The notes beneath the pieces were generated by a model. The model did not search any database. It worked only from the letters and a program-made list of their open reading frames with translations, and was not told the DNA's origin. The translations under genes were made by a program, and so were the position numbers. Source: Mixophyes australis (Eukaryota > Chordata > Amphibia > Anura > Limnodynastidae). Taken from it: a stretch of DNA of 64,000 bases. Location of the stretch: NCBI GenBank assembly GCA_036250195.1, contig JAVHZZ010000006.1:166366424-166430423 (forward strand). The letters are read 5' to 3'. Below, piece by piece: positions 52,823 to 63,650 of the stretch; positions within the stretch are counted from its first letter, which is position 1, and every line of letters begins with the position of its first letter.

Positions 52823-53659
52823 TTAATACTTTGTTGCGCAGTCAATTACAGCCTGAAGTCTGGAACGCATAGACATTTCCAGACGTTGGGTTTCATTCCT
52901 GGTGATGCTCTGCCAGGCCACTACTGCAAATGTCTTCAGTTCCTGCTTGTTCTTGGGGCATTTTCCCTTCAGTTTTGTCTTCATCAAGTGAAATGCATGC
53001 TTAATCGGATTCAGGTCAGGTGATTGACTTGGCCATTGCATAACATTCCAGTTGTTAGCCTTAAAAAACTCTTTGGTTGCTTTTGCAGTATGCTTCGGGT
53101 CATTTTCCATCTGCACTGTGAAGCGCCGTCCAATGAGTTCTGAAGCATTTGACTGAATATGAGCAGATAATATTTCCCGAAACACTTCAGAGTTCATCTT
53201 GCTGCTTTTGTCAGCAGTCACATCATCAATAAATACAAGGGAACCAGTTCCATTGGCAGCCATACATACCCACGCCATGACACTACCACCACCATGCTTC
53301 ACTGATGAGGTGATATGTTTTGGATCATGAGCAGTTCCTTTCCTTCTCCATACTCTTCTCTTCCCATCACTCTGGTACAAGTTGATCTTTGTCTCATCTG
53401 TCCATAGAATGTTGTTCCAGAACTCTAATGGCTAATTTAGATGTTGTTTGCCAAACTCTAATCTGGTCTTCCTGTTTTTGTGGCTCACAAATGGTTTACA
53501 TCTTGTGGTGAACCCTCTATGTTCACTCTTGTGAAGTCTTCTCTTGATTGTTGACTTTGACACATATACACCTACCTCCTGGAGAGTGTTCTTGATTTGG
53601 CCAACTGTTGTGAAGGGGTTTTTCTTAACCAGGGAAAAAATTCTTCTGTCATCCACCAC
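52823..53659 (-). pseudogene. Tc1-like transposase, frameshifted, catalytic Glu lost
   Basis: The N-terminal frame 53659-53432 has the helix-turn-helix region (VGQIKNTLQEVGVYVSKSTI). The C-terminal frame 53380-52823 has KHGGGSVMAWVC, then ENDPKHT with the second catalytic Asp, then SPDLNPIKHAF. In Tc1-type enzymes the third catalytic residue is Glu at the position that here reads Lys (NPIKH). The two frames are separated by a frameshift and stop near 53381-53431. It is a dead transposase. Confidence 0.85.
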
Positions 53660-54103
53660 AGTAGTTGTTTTCCGTGGTCTTCCGGGTCTTTTGGTGTTGC
53701 TGAACTCTCCGGTCCGTTCTTTCTTTTTAAGAATGTTCCAAACAGTTGTTTGCTATCTCTCTGATGGGTTTGTTTTGATTTTTCAGCCTAATGGGGGCTT
53801 GCTTCACTGATAGTGACAGCTCTTTGGATCTCATATTGAGAGTCGACAGCAACAGATTCCAAATGCAAATGTCATGCCTAGAATCAACTCCAGACCTTTT
53901 ACCTGCTTAATTGATGATGAAATAACAAGGGAATAGCCCACACATGTCTATGAAATAGCTTTTGAGTCGATTGTCCCATTACTTTTGGTCCTTTAAAAAG
54001 TGGGAGGCACATATAGAAACCGTTGTAATTCCTAGACCGTTCACCTGATTTGGATGCAAATACTCTGGATCTACGAAAATCCAACAATTGTTTAACCTCA
54101 TAA

Positions 54104-56190
54104 TCAGCTTGATTTTGCAAAAGAACTCTTGTTGGTAGAGAATTGGTTAAATACCACTGGTTTCAATAGAGAAATATGGAACACATTAGGGATTCGAAGG
54201 GCGGATAGAAGTTTAAGCCTGAAGGCTACTGGATTGATGACCTCAGCAATGGGAAAGGGTCCAAAGTATCTAGGAGCTAGCTTCATACTTGGAACCTTTA
54301 GACAGATATTTTTGGTATATAACCAAACCTCATCTCCAGGGGCCAGCTTAGGAACTGCACGTTTTTTTTTATCATAAACTCCTTTTGACTGAATGGAAAC
54401 ATTCTTTAGACTGGTCTTGGTCTGGGCCCAGATGCGAGCGAAATTACGAGTCAGGGTGTCTACCGCCGGAACCGAAGAAATAGGAGCTAGTTGAAAAGTT
54501 GGAGGTCTCGGGTTACAACCGTACATAACAAAAAAGGGACAATTCGCACTTGCTTCATGGAAGTGATTATTATGGGCGAACTCTGCCCAGGGAAGAAGTT
54601 CAACCCAATCCGTCCGATGAGCCGATACAAACATCCAAATGAACTTCTCAAATTCCTGATTGGTCCGTTCAGTGAGTCCATTAGACTGTGGATGATAAGC
54701 CGAGGAAAAATCCAGTTTAATACCCAATTTGGTCCAGAATGCTCTCCAAAATCTTGAAATGAACTGTGAACCATGGTTAGAAACGATGTGAAGTGGACAC
54801 CCATGTAAACGGAATACCTTTTTAATAAAAAGATCTGCTAGTAGAGAAGAGGATCGAAGTCCCTTGAGAGGTATGAAATGGGCTGCTCTGGAGAATCGAT
54901 CCATGATAAACCAAATGACTGTATGCGACCTGGTGGCCGGAAAATTGGTGATGAAATCCATGGAAAGCTGAGACCAAGGAACATCAGGAATGGGTAAAGG
55001 AACCATTGGACCAAACAGTCTGACCCAAGGTACTTTATGTTGGGTGCAAGCCGGACAGACTGCCACAAAGTTCTTCATCTGCTTCAACATTGAAGGCCAC
55101 CACGAGCAAGAAGTTCCCCTGTCTTTTTTACTTCGGCATGGCCCGCAAAACGGGAGACATGTGCCCATCGTAAAACCGTGAGTCAAAGATGAGGCAAAAT
55201 GAAAGTCTTACCGGGAGGACAGGTGGGGTTTCCCAAAGAAGTAGAAGCTAGAATGCAGTTAGGATTCAAAATAGATTTTGGTTCTTCAGAAGAATTCTGA
55301 TCATCAGAATAAAATGATCTGGAAAGAGCAGCAGCCTTTTCATTCTTAGATCCAGGTCGAAAGGTCAGCTTAATGTTAAATCTTGAAAAGAATAGAGCTG
55401 TCTTGACGGGAATTTAAACACTTAGCAGATCTGAGATAAAGAAGATTCTTATGGTCCGTATAAATGGTTACCAGAAATAATGCTCCCTCCAAAAGGTGTC
55501 GCCATTCAGAAAAAGCAAGTTTGATGGCTAATAATTCTTGATGGCTAATAATTCTTGATCCCCAATCCTATAATTTCTCTCTGCTGGAAGAAATTTACAG
55601 GAGAAGAAACTGCATGGGTGCAGCTTCCCAGAAGGACCTCGTTGAGATAACACTGCACCTGTGCCATAAGAAAATGCATCCACTTCCAAGAAAAAAGGGA
55701 GTTGAGAGTCTGTTTGCCGCAGTATAGGTGCCGAGGAGAATGCCATCTTTAGTTGATTAAAAGCGTTAATAGCCTCAGATGACCAGAGTTTAGGATTAAA
55801 AGTCTTTTTATTTAAAGCAGTAATGGAAGCAATGACAGTAGAATAACCCTTGATTAATTGCCTGTAATAATTAGAGAATCCAAGAAACCGCTGAATTGCT
55901 TTTAAACCTGTGGGAAGTGGCCATTCCAAAATAACTTTCAACTTTGCGGGATCCATCTGCAGGTCTTTTCCTGAGAGAATATATTCCAAAAGGGTAATTG
56001 TTATTGTTCAAACAAGCATTTTTCTAGCTTACAGAAGAGATAATGTCTCCTGATACAGGTAAGGACCATCTGAACGTGTCTCCTATGGGAGGGAAGAAAA
56101 ATGAGAATATCATCCAGATATCTGACAACAAACTGAAGGTGATCCTGGAATATTTCATTCATGAAATTCTGAAAAACAGTTGCGGCGGTA
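54104..56190 (-). pseudogene. Ty3/gypsy pol remnant (gypsy F)
   Basis: On the minus strand, RT motif C YLDDIL is near 56100-56118. RT/RNase H follow (frame 55989-55528: EYILSGKDLQMDPAKLKVIL ... LEVDAFSYGTGAVLSQRGP). A degraded stretch comes next, then a 360-codon integrase frame (55186-54104). That frame has [14 protein letters not shown] (first Asp), VSNHGSQF and LTERTNQ (Glu). The usual Asp in the second motif is Asn here, so the catalytic triad is broken. The C-terminal GPF segment ([12 protein letters not shown]) is present and no chromodomain is readable. Frameshifts separate the parts. Confidence 0.85.
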
Positions 56191-57300
56191 CATAAACGGA
56201 ATATTTTCCAGGCGCAAAGATGAAGTATATATCAGTATTAAATCAAAGAGTTGATGAATATTTACCAATAGGCAAATATACACTTAAATGTAACAAGCAA
56301 TAAGCAAGCGATCTCCTTTAGGATCACATGCTAAATCAAGCAGTCTCATATAAGTTAGTGCTTAGACATAGTCTTACTTAAATCAATCTGTAATGTCTCC
56401 CCAAACAAGTTCTAACAGGAGGCATTTATAGCATATTGCTAGACTGGTTAATCAGGTGGATGTAGCTAATGGTGAAGAGAATAATCACCCAAGTCTGTGA
56501 TCGAGCCGACTAAAGAAATACTGAGCCGGTGTCTTAAGGATTCCACAATCCAAAGGCAAGTTTCTATTTCAATCTAAATAATGATCACTTACAGTTCTGA
56601 TGGTCCAAATAGAAGAGAGACTCTGAATTCCTCCTGGCGTTGATAACCGAGAACTCGGAAGTCCTTACCTCCCCCAAGATGGGTGGTTGTTGGAGCCAGA
56701 TGCAGCGGTATGCAGGCTTCTCCATGTCTCGTCTAGTTTTCACGCATGCACAGTTGTGCTTTAGGTCTCTTCGCCGGCTTCCAGCTGTGCAGTTCTTCTA
56801 AGCACCCGGCAAGTGGGCACACTCGTGGGAAGAGTGTATAGGAGAATGGGTGAATCTTGCTCTGATGCAGCAATCAGTAGTAGTGATCAGTAGTAGTGTT
56901 ATACCTACGCATTTCACCCGATAGTGCTTCTTCAGTGATTATTCAGTAGTGAAATTGCAATGATAGAAAAGTCCAATAATGAAGCTCTTTTAAAAGATAT
57001 GGATCCCTGGGATTGGTTGATTGAATTAAATAGGCTTTCTTCAGTCACATTTGCATACTGCATAGCGATTGGGCAGCCACAATAGGTAGAGAAAGGGAAC
57101 CATTATCTTAATCAGTCCTTTATTCTGGGTAGCCATATTCTTGTAGTTCAACCATATAATTGAGATATTAAAAGTCACATATTGTTAATACTCAATAAAC
57201 TGAACCTTAGATGTATCAAGTAGCTTAAAGGAATAGTGCAGGTGGTAAGTAATATGTTATCTTACCATAAGTAATATAAGTTCTATAATAGGTCTTACTC
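56191..57300 (-). other. Non-coding end region, probably of the Penelope-like element
   Basis: No protein domain is seen. It lies downstream of the GIY-YIG coding of the minus-strand Penelope-like element. It includes a hammerhead-like stretch (56900-56940), consistent with the non-coding terminal region of such elements. The join with gypsy F is near 56190-56600 and not sharply visible. Confidence 0.4.
56904..56940 (-). ncRNA. Degenerate hammerhead-like motif
   Basis: The minus strand reads CACTGAAGA, then a short stem-loop-like segment, then GTGAAATGCGTAGG. CTGAAGA (56929-56935) fits the CUGANGA core and GAAA (56912-56915) the second core of the minimal hammerhead ribozymes known from Penelope-like elements. 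Stem II is weak and stem I pairing is poor, so this copy is probably inactive. Assignment is tentative. Confidence 0.3.
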
Positions 57301-57710
57301 AGACATACTTTAAAGAAAGGTATGAAGATCAAAATCAATATTTAGACCACTGGGTGGATGGGTCTTCAGCTTAAAGATCCATTTAGTTTCTCTTGTGATA
57401 TCTTATTGCTGAAGTCACCCCCCCGACCAAGACTTATTAACCATAGAGATCCCCATAAACCTCAATTTTGATGGATCATGATTATGAAATTCAAGAAAGT
57501 GTTCTGGGACACTGGTTTTCTGATTTACTTCTAATGTTTCTTTGATGTTCTGTTATTCTAAAGCTCAATTTCCTGATGGTCCTACCCACATACTGTTTAC
57601 CACAGTGGCATTCCAGGAGGTATATGACGCTTGTGGTATCGCATGTAATATTGCTTTTCAAGGAGTAGGTGGTGGCAGTTATATTTAATTTGAAAGATGT
57701 AATTGGTTTG
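57300..57710 (-). pseudogene. Penelope-like element GIY-YIG endonuclease part
   Basis: On the minus strand from 57657: a cysteine, then SVIYLLECHCGKQYVGRTIR and LSFRITEHQRNIR. These are the core motifs of the GIY-YIG endonuclease domain of Penelope-like elements; here the first tyrosine motif is VIY and the second YVG. A stop follows at about 57490, and further remnants (VYGDLYG, MDL) trail to 57300. The domain nicks target DNA during retrotransposition. Confidence 0.75.
57706..57710. repeat. Target duplication GTTTG, left copy (solo LTR)
   Basis: GTTTG precedes the solo LTR at 57711 and is repeated at 59088-59092. Confidence 0.88.
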
Positions 57711-59087
57711 TGTCACTTACCGGACTATGAGTGCCTCTAGTTTTAGACATAGGCACCTCTCTCCCTTGCCGGTGCCTGTCTTGCGCCGCGGCCGTCCGCC
57801 ATCTTGACCAAAGGATTGCGCATGTGCAAGACCCACGGACGGTTAAAACCTTGTTCCTAGTCTCATTGGATAATTAATCACCTCTCACTATTTAAAGCAC
57901 CTGTTGCCCTATTACCTTTGCCTGTTCTTGGTCCTCATTCCATTGAGACACCGAGGAGTTTCCTCTTCCTGCTTGTGCTATCTGTTTGTTGTGGACGCTA
58001 CCTGCACCTGGACAAGTTCTTCTCTCCACATCAGTGGTAATACCTGCCAGCCGCAGACCGCTCCATGCTACCTTGTATCGTATCTGCACCCGGACAAGTC
58101 TTCTCTCCACATCAGTGGTAATACCTGCCAGCCGCAGACCGCTCCATGCTGCATTGTATCTTATCTGCACCTGGACAAGTCTTCTCTCCACATCAGTGGT
58201 AATACCTGCCAGCCGCAGACCGCTCCATGCTACATTGTATCGTACCTGTACCTGGACAAGTCTTCTCTCCACATCAGTGGTAATACCTGCAAGCCGCAGA
58301 CCGCTCCATGCTACATTGTATCTTATCTGCACCTGGACAAGTCTTCTCTCCACATCAGTGGGAATACCTGCCAGCCACAGACCGCTCCATGCTACATTGT
58401 ATCGTACCTGCACCTAGACAAGTCTTCTCTCCACAACAGTGGTAATACTTGCCAGCCGCAGACCGCTCCATGCTACATTGTATCTTACCTGCACCTGGAC
58501 AAGTCTTCTCTCCACATCAGTGGGAATACCTGCCAGCCGCAGACCGCTTCAGGCTACCTTGTACTCTACCTATCTCTGGACAAGTCTTTACTTCATGCCA
58601 GCGGTAACACCTGTCAGGAGCAGCTTACTCTACTACTTTGCATGTTACCTATTTTTGGGACTAAAGTCTATAGTTTCTCGGGAGTATAGCTGCGAGTCGC
58701 TGACTCTCCTATTACATTGTTGATTGACTGTTTGCATAGACTTTCTCCAGTTGTCAAGTATTTGCCTGCTGTATGCTACCTGCGTGCTAAGCACTTTGGA
58801 ACTCTCTTCTCCTTTTATCACTTCTCATCATTCTGCCATCCTACCATTGTATCCACTGCTCAGAGACTATGCATATATATAATTGACATTCCTTCCATCC
58901 AGTTTGTATAGTTCCGTATATTCACCAAACTCCCCAGAGGGCCGCGACCTGCACAGTGGCAGCCTCTAAAACCATACTTCCTTGCGGGAGTTCCTGGAGA
59001 AGACCAGCCACTGTGTTAGACTCCGCGCCTCTGGTGAGTAAAGCTACACCTGGTGAATTCTGGGTAAAACTCCTAGTGCCCCTGACA
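57711..59087. mobile_element. Solo LTR (1377 bp) inside the Penelope-like element
   Basis: Begins TGTCACTTACCGG and ends GCCCCTGACA, with a perfect 5-bp duplication GTTTG on both sides. No internal coding of a retrotransposon is left, so it is a solo LTR of an LTR retrotransposon (5-bp duplication as in gypsy). It contains a CpG-rich part near 57780-57840, a TATA-like TATTTAAAG at about 57890 and an 81-bp tandem array. It separates the GIY-YIG part from the cysteine-rich linker of the Penelope-like element. Confidence 0.88.
58022..58590. repeat. Seven 81-bp tandem repeats in the solo LTR
   Basis: CTCTCCACATCAGTGG recurs at 58022, 58103, 58184, 58265, 58346, 58427 and 58508, an exact 81-bp step, followed by a diverged unit. 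Since 81 is divisible by three, open frames persist on both strands (57904-58689 plus, 58413-57892 minus) and look protein-like but are by-products. Confidence 0.95.
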
Positions 59088-59092
59088 GTTTG

Positions 59093-60400
59093 GTGTTGTT
59101 GCATTTACTGGTCTTACAGGCAATACACCTGTTGCAATGATAGAAGCCATTTTCATTTCCCCTCAACCAAGTACTTCTATCCACTACTACCTGGGGGGAT
59201 ATCGTACTTTTGACTCATTGTTTCCTCAAATTATCCGCCCTTTTATACACAAAGTGGGGTTTCGGGGATAGAATGTTCTTGTTTTTCATCCTCTAAGAGG
59301 ATATTCTAATGCTTTATTAAAATCCCTTCAACCTTATGGGAGTCCCTGCTATATCCGGTAATGAATGGGATTTCAACACCTTCCTTCTTTGTAGTGGGTA
59401 CGGTGTTACTGGTCTTCCTATCTTCTGTGGTTTGGAGATAGCAAACCCTCCTGATATCAATGACTTGTGCACAGGCTTTCTCTACTAGGTCCTTACTATA
59501 ATCCCTTTCACAGAATCTTTGCTTCAGGATAGCGGACTGCCTGACATACTGTTCTAGATCTGTGCAATTTCACCTGAGTCTTATAAACTGCCCTTTCGGA
59601 ATATTGTTTAGGCAGTTTTTATGGTAGCTACTGGATACGGGAATATACGAATTGCAGTCCACCGGTTTAAAAATGTTAGAGTCTTTAATTTGTGGTCACT
59701 GAAAAATATCTCCAAGTCCAGAAACTCAACTCTTTCTGTGCTAACATTGTAGGTGAATTTATTGTTGAGGGAATTATTATTGATGTGTTTAATGAAGTCA
59801 GAGAATTCTTCTCTTTCCCCTCTCCATATACAAATAACGTCATCTATCAACGCCAGGTGTGGATCTTTTTGTTGAAGGGGTTGCATGATCATGGCCTTCT
59901 TCTTACACAATAGTCAAAGAAACTTGTTCAGGCATGGTACAGTACATTGACCAAACTTTCCGACCTGCAGGCGCAATAATAGCCACTGTAGAAAGAAGGA
60001 CAGCAATGTGGGTGTACCAATAAGTAGAGCGGGAGCATGCATAGCATCTGAAGGATGGTCGCTTTGAGTGATACTGCAGAACACAGTTGTATGTGACACA
60101 AAGTAAACTAGTGTCTCGATTGGAAATGTGTCAGTTATGTGTTTCCATATGATGACATCATAGTTAACAGTCAAATCGGGCAGCATTCATTCTCTAACCT
60201 TCTTGTAGTTTCAGTATTTTAGTGTGGATCATTGTTCTGGTTTTATCATGATTTATAGCATTTCGGATAGTGATAGTCACATTTGATTATTCAATTTTTT
60301 TATCATTCTGTTCAGCCAGCTCATGTTTGATTTTTACTATCCCAATTTAGGGATGACTCTGTAGTAGCTGGTTCAGCAAATTGACAGCTTAATACCTTCT
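59093..60400 (-). pseudogene. Penelope-like element reverse transcriptase and linker
   Basis: The minus strand has an RT core IDDVICIWRGEREEFSDFI (within frame 59910-59608), which contains the IDD active-site motif. It is followed by VEFLDLEIF, then IPKGQFIRLR and LKQRFCERDYS (about 59590-59480). Then comes a CNRCIAC cysteine-rich linker just before the solo LTR. This RT, linker, GIY-YIG order is that of Penelope-like elements. Upstream (60186-59914) is N-terminal RT sequence. Several stops and frameshifts are present. Confidence 0.8.
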
Positions 60401-61656
60401 ATATTTATTTATATCAGCACCTTTCTATAGTTTGATAAGTGATATTATCATTATTTATTAGGTGCTTTTTCATAGAGCCATTATTTTTTGTACCAGTCTT
60501 CATTGTTGTCAACAAATCATTAGTTCAGTACCAGTTTCCATTATAAGCAGCAAATCGATAGCTGTAAATCTATATCTACCTGCAACAGCCCTTTACTTCA
60601 CAGACATTTATGAATTAATTAGAGATGCTCACTGACCCCCATGAAGTGGTTTTGGATCTGGATTAGCTTCGTGTTTTGGTTTTGGTTTTGGATCTGTATT
60701 TTTTTGGGGAAAAATTGCTAAAATATGCTAAAATCACATATTGTTGCTCTTTTTTTTGATCCTACATTATTATTAACCTCAATAACACTAATTTCAAGTC
60801 ATTTGCAGTCAATTTTGACCACCTCACAGGTCACAATATTATTTTCATACACTTTTGGACAAATACTGCAGCGATCTGGCTGTATGGTAAGCGACAGAGC
60901 AATGACTCAAACACACGGCAGTTCCTACCCCATCTAGGACACATTGACACACAGCAGTGGCAGAAAAGAAAAGTGGGGCAAGATGGAATCCTTGGATCAT
61001 GAAACCAGTTATGGTTCATTTGATCACTCCACCTGTTTCTTGGATAAGTGTGGTAATTCTACAGCTAATACATGGCAACGAGCGCTCCAATCCAGGGTGC
61101 CAGACAATGCACTAAAAAGAGCCATTGTGATTCCCAGCAAAAAGCCAGTTCATCAGTGAGCTTCGAATCAGCCCCAATTCCCACAAAATTATAATCTAGT
61201 TAGGTACCTTTGATATAAAGTGCAGATTACAAACACTTGATGAAACAGCAGCAAAGTGTAAAGTAATAAAAACACACGTCTATTTAGATATCCATGTTTA
61301 CATTACTTCTGCAAGCAACATTGTTCTTTGTTAATAAAACTGTTGTTTTTATACGGTTCAAAACAATTTAAAATAATCCATTCTTTGGATGTTGTTAGTA
61401 GGATCAGGTGGAGTTACAGCAGAGGTGTCACTAATTCTGGTCAGTTCTTTAGCAGTAGACAAGACCAGATGTCAAAATGTTGTGCTGAGTCATCTGCATC
61501 ATCAATGGGTGTCTAAGATTTTTGCTAAGCACACAACAATATATAGCACATGTAGATAAAATTGGCACACAGCGGTAGCTAAAAGGAAAAATGGTGCAAG
61601 ATGGAATTGTCCCACCCACCCTTATGTTGGATCTTAAAAAGGACATGCACACTTTC

Positions 61657-61716
61657 ACAAACCAAGCACTTCAGCCACAAAAGTGCCACTCCTTGTGGCT
61701 GAAGTGCTTGGTTTGT
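61657..61716. repeat. Perfect 24-bp inverted repeat
   Basis: 61657-61680 (ACAAACCAAGCACTTCAGCC then ACAA) and 61693-61716 are exact reverse complements around a 12-nt loop. Confidence 0.95.
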
Positions 61717-61859
61717 TCGGGCCCCCACAATACAAGTTAACAATGTTCTTAAGCCACCTAAGGTAAAGGTACTGTTAATGAACTCTATTGTGACAAGATG
61801 TTGTTGTCATCATCCTCAGCCTCATCCTCACCCTCATCAGTGTGATGGACTGCTTGTTG

Positions 61860-62604
61860 TTATTTTTTTAGCATAACTTTCTGATTTTCCCAACACCTTG
61901 CCATGAACTCGCGTCAAATGGTGTAACATGGATGAGGTTCCTAGATGGTTGAGGTCCCTCCCTCAACTGACTGTGGCTTTACATACACTACAAATGGCTA
62001 GACAACTGTTGGCAGGATTTGGGCAAAAATAATTCCACACATAAGAAGTGGATTTTGTGGTCTTATGTCCAGGCATGACCATGGCCTTCTTCTTATCACG
62101 TGGTAGAACTGCTTCCACCGGTGCAGGACTTACACAAACAACATCATCCTCATCAACATCCTCATCAGTGCCCTCATCGGCTACACAAATATCCCCCTCA
62201 TCCTGTTGCAATTCCAAAGTGGCATCATCAATTGGTGTATCACCAGCTACACTCGGGCTGTTCAGGCACACATCTGCAGAAATGCTGAAAGGGGCCTTCT
62301 TTATGGATACACTATCAGAATGGTCACAATTACACATAGAACTCGTGGATGGACTTTCCTCAGGGATTGGTGTAATTTCTAAACCTGAACATACATTTTC
62401 CTCTAATGCCTTACTGTTTTCTTCCAGCTCGGCTTTTACATGTACAAGTATTTGGGCACCACTTTTGGAGTCCGAATGACAAGGTCTTGCTTGGTCACGA
62501 CTGAGCTTACATGAAGATGCCTCAGTAACAGTTTTAGATCTCACACTCATAGAGAAAGGCGAAGGTCTCATTCTTTCTTTGCCACTGTGAGTGTAGAATG
62601 GCAT
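61860..62604 (-). pseudogene. BED-type zinc-finger fragment
   Basis: Frame 62604-61963: an acidic, serine-rich N-terminal part (GDICVADEGTDEDVDEDDVV) is followed by STSYVWNYFCPNP and CLAICSVCKATVS. After a stop at about 61963 the same frame goes on with SSMLHHLTRVHG. Aromatic residues, a CX2C pair and an H...H pair make a BED zinc finger, a DNA-binding module of hAT transposases and ZBED proteins. The in-frame stop inside the finger suggests a dead copy. Confidence 0.65.
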
Positions 62605-62854
62605 GTTATTAATTTTAGTTTTTTATGCGGATAACTTTGTCTGGATTACAGCTCTTTTTTTCTTGACCAAGGTAAACAGTGTTTTTTTACATTTTTATTT
62701 GCCTGACTTAAATACACTATGTACTTTTACATAGGCTTTACCAGATGACGTACAGGGATTACTATCATCATGACTGGTGGCAGCAGCTGCTTGGTGCTCC
62801 TGCTCTTCTGTGTACTGCTGTGAATCCATTTTGATAACACCTTACACTTTGACT

Positions 62855-63135
62855 GCAAATTTAGAAGAAAAGCCTGCAAGGACTAGTAGTTGTATTTCAG
62901 CAATGGAGCAATGGAGCTCTTCTCTTTGGGTGTATATAACACTGTACACTTTTTGGTGCAAATTCAGAAGAAAAGCCTGCAAGGACTGGTATTTGTATTT
63001 CAGCAATGACAATTAGCAATGGACAAGTTGTCTTTGGGTTTAAATAATACCGTACACTTTTTGGTGCAAATTCTAAAGGAAAGCCTGCAAGGACTAGTTT
63101 TTGTATTTCAGCAATGACAATTAGCAATGGAGCAA
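62855..63135. repeat. Tandem repeat, about 115-bp unit
   Basis: GAAAAGCCTGCAAGGACTAG followed by TTGTATTTCAGCAATG recurs about three times (62872, 62971, 63079). Confidence 0.8.
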
Positions 63136-63149
63136 CGCAGCTCTCCTTT

Positions 63150-63365
63150 TTGTGTTACCTATATAACACAGTAGAATTGGACTGCAGAATTACATCAACC
63201 CTGTAAGCACTATTATTTGTATTTTTCTGCAATGAGATTTAATACTGAAGCTCTTCTTTCTGTGTGTTACCTATATAACACAATATAATTGGACTGCAGA
63301 ATTAGACCAATCCTGCCAGCACTAGTATTTGTATTTTTCTGCAATGAGATTTAACACTGCAGCTC
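63150..63365. repeat. Tandem repeat, about 120-bp unit
   Basis: Two copies of ACCTATATAACACA, ATTGGACTGCAGAATTA, TTTGTATTTTTCTGCAATGA and GATTTAA in order. Confidence 0.8.
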
Positions 63366-63650
63366 TCCTGAACTTCACTGATTACTTTGTTTAACACTGC
63401 TACCACTCTCCTCTTTCAATTCTATAACTTTGCCTGCCCAACTCCTCTACACTCTATGCTACCCCTTCTGTGTCCCTATCAAATGGCGCTAGATCGCCGT
63501 GGAGGGTGGTATTTATAGATTCCAAAACTCGTGAGATCCGACGATGTCACAATGACGCTTTGCCTTGTTTTTGATTCCGAAAAAGCGCGAAAGTAGCGAG
63601 CCAACTCGGCTTGGTACTCGGATCCCCTAAGTTCGGGTGTATATTTTTTT

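Larger units (their letters stand above)
52466..54070 (-). mobile_element. Tc1-like transposon, inactive
   Basis: The left end has ACAGTCAAGTCCATAAATAT. The subterminal ATTTACATCCAAATCAGGTG is inverted on the right (CACCTGATTTGGATGCAAAT near 54040-54058), giving the long inverted repeats of Tc1-type elements. The minus strand encodes a transposase in two frames. The extreme right end is lost or diverged before gypsy F begins. An L2-type retroposon tail is inserted near 52640-52805. Confidence 0.8.
60620..63650 (-). mobile_element. hAT-like element with BED zinc finger
   Basis: It starts near 60620 with AGAGATGCTCACTGACCCCC and extends through a minus-strand BED-finger frame, a 24-bp-arm hairpin and two tandem arrays to about 63650. 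The matching right terminus was not found, so the right end may be lost. BED fingers sit at the N-terminus of many hAT transposases; the catalytic part is missing here. Confidence 0.5.

Noticed and set aside
58022..58590. CRISPR-like regular array
   Set aside because: Direct repeats without unique spacers, inside a eukaryotic LTR; the whole 81-bp unit is repeated.
57892..58689. Long repeat-protein-like frames on both strands
   Set aside because: They follow the 81-bp tandem array, a multiple of three, inside a solo LTR; openness on both strands shows it is a repeat by-product.
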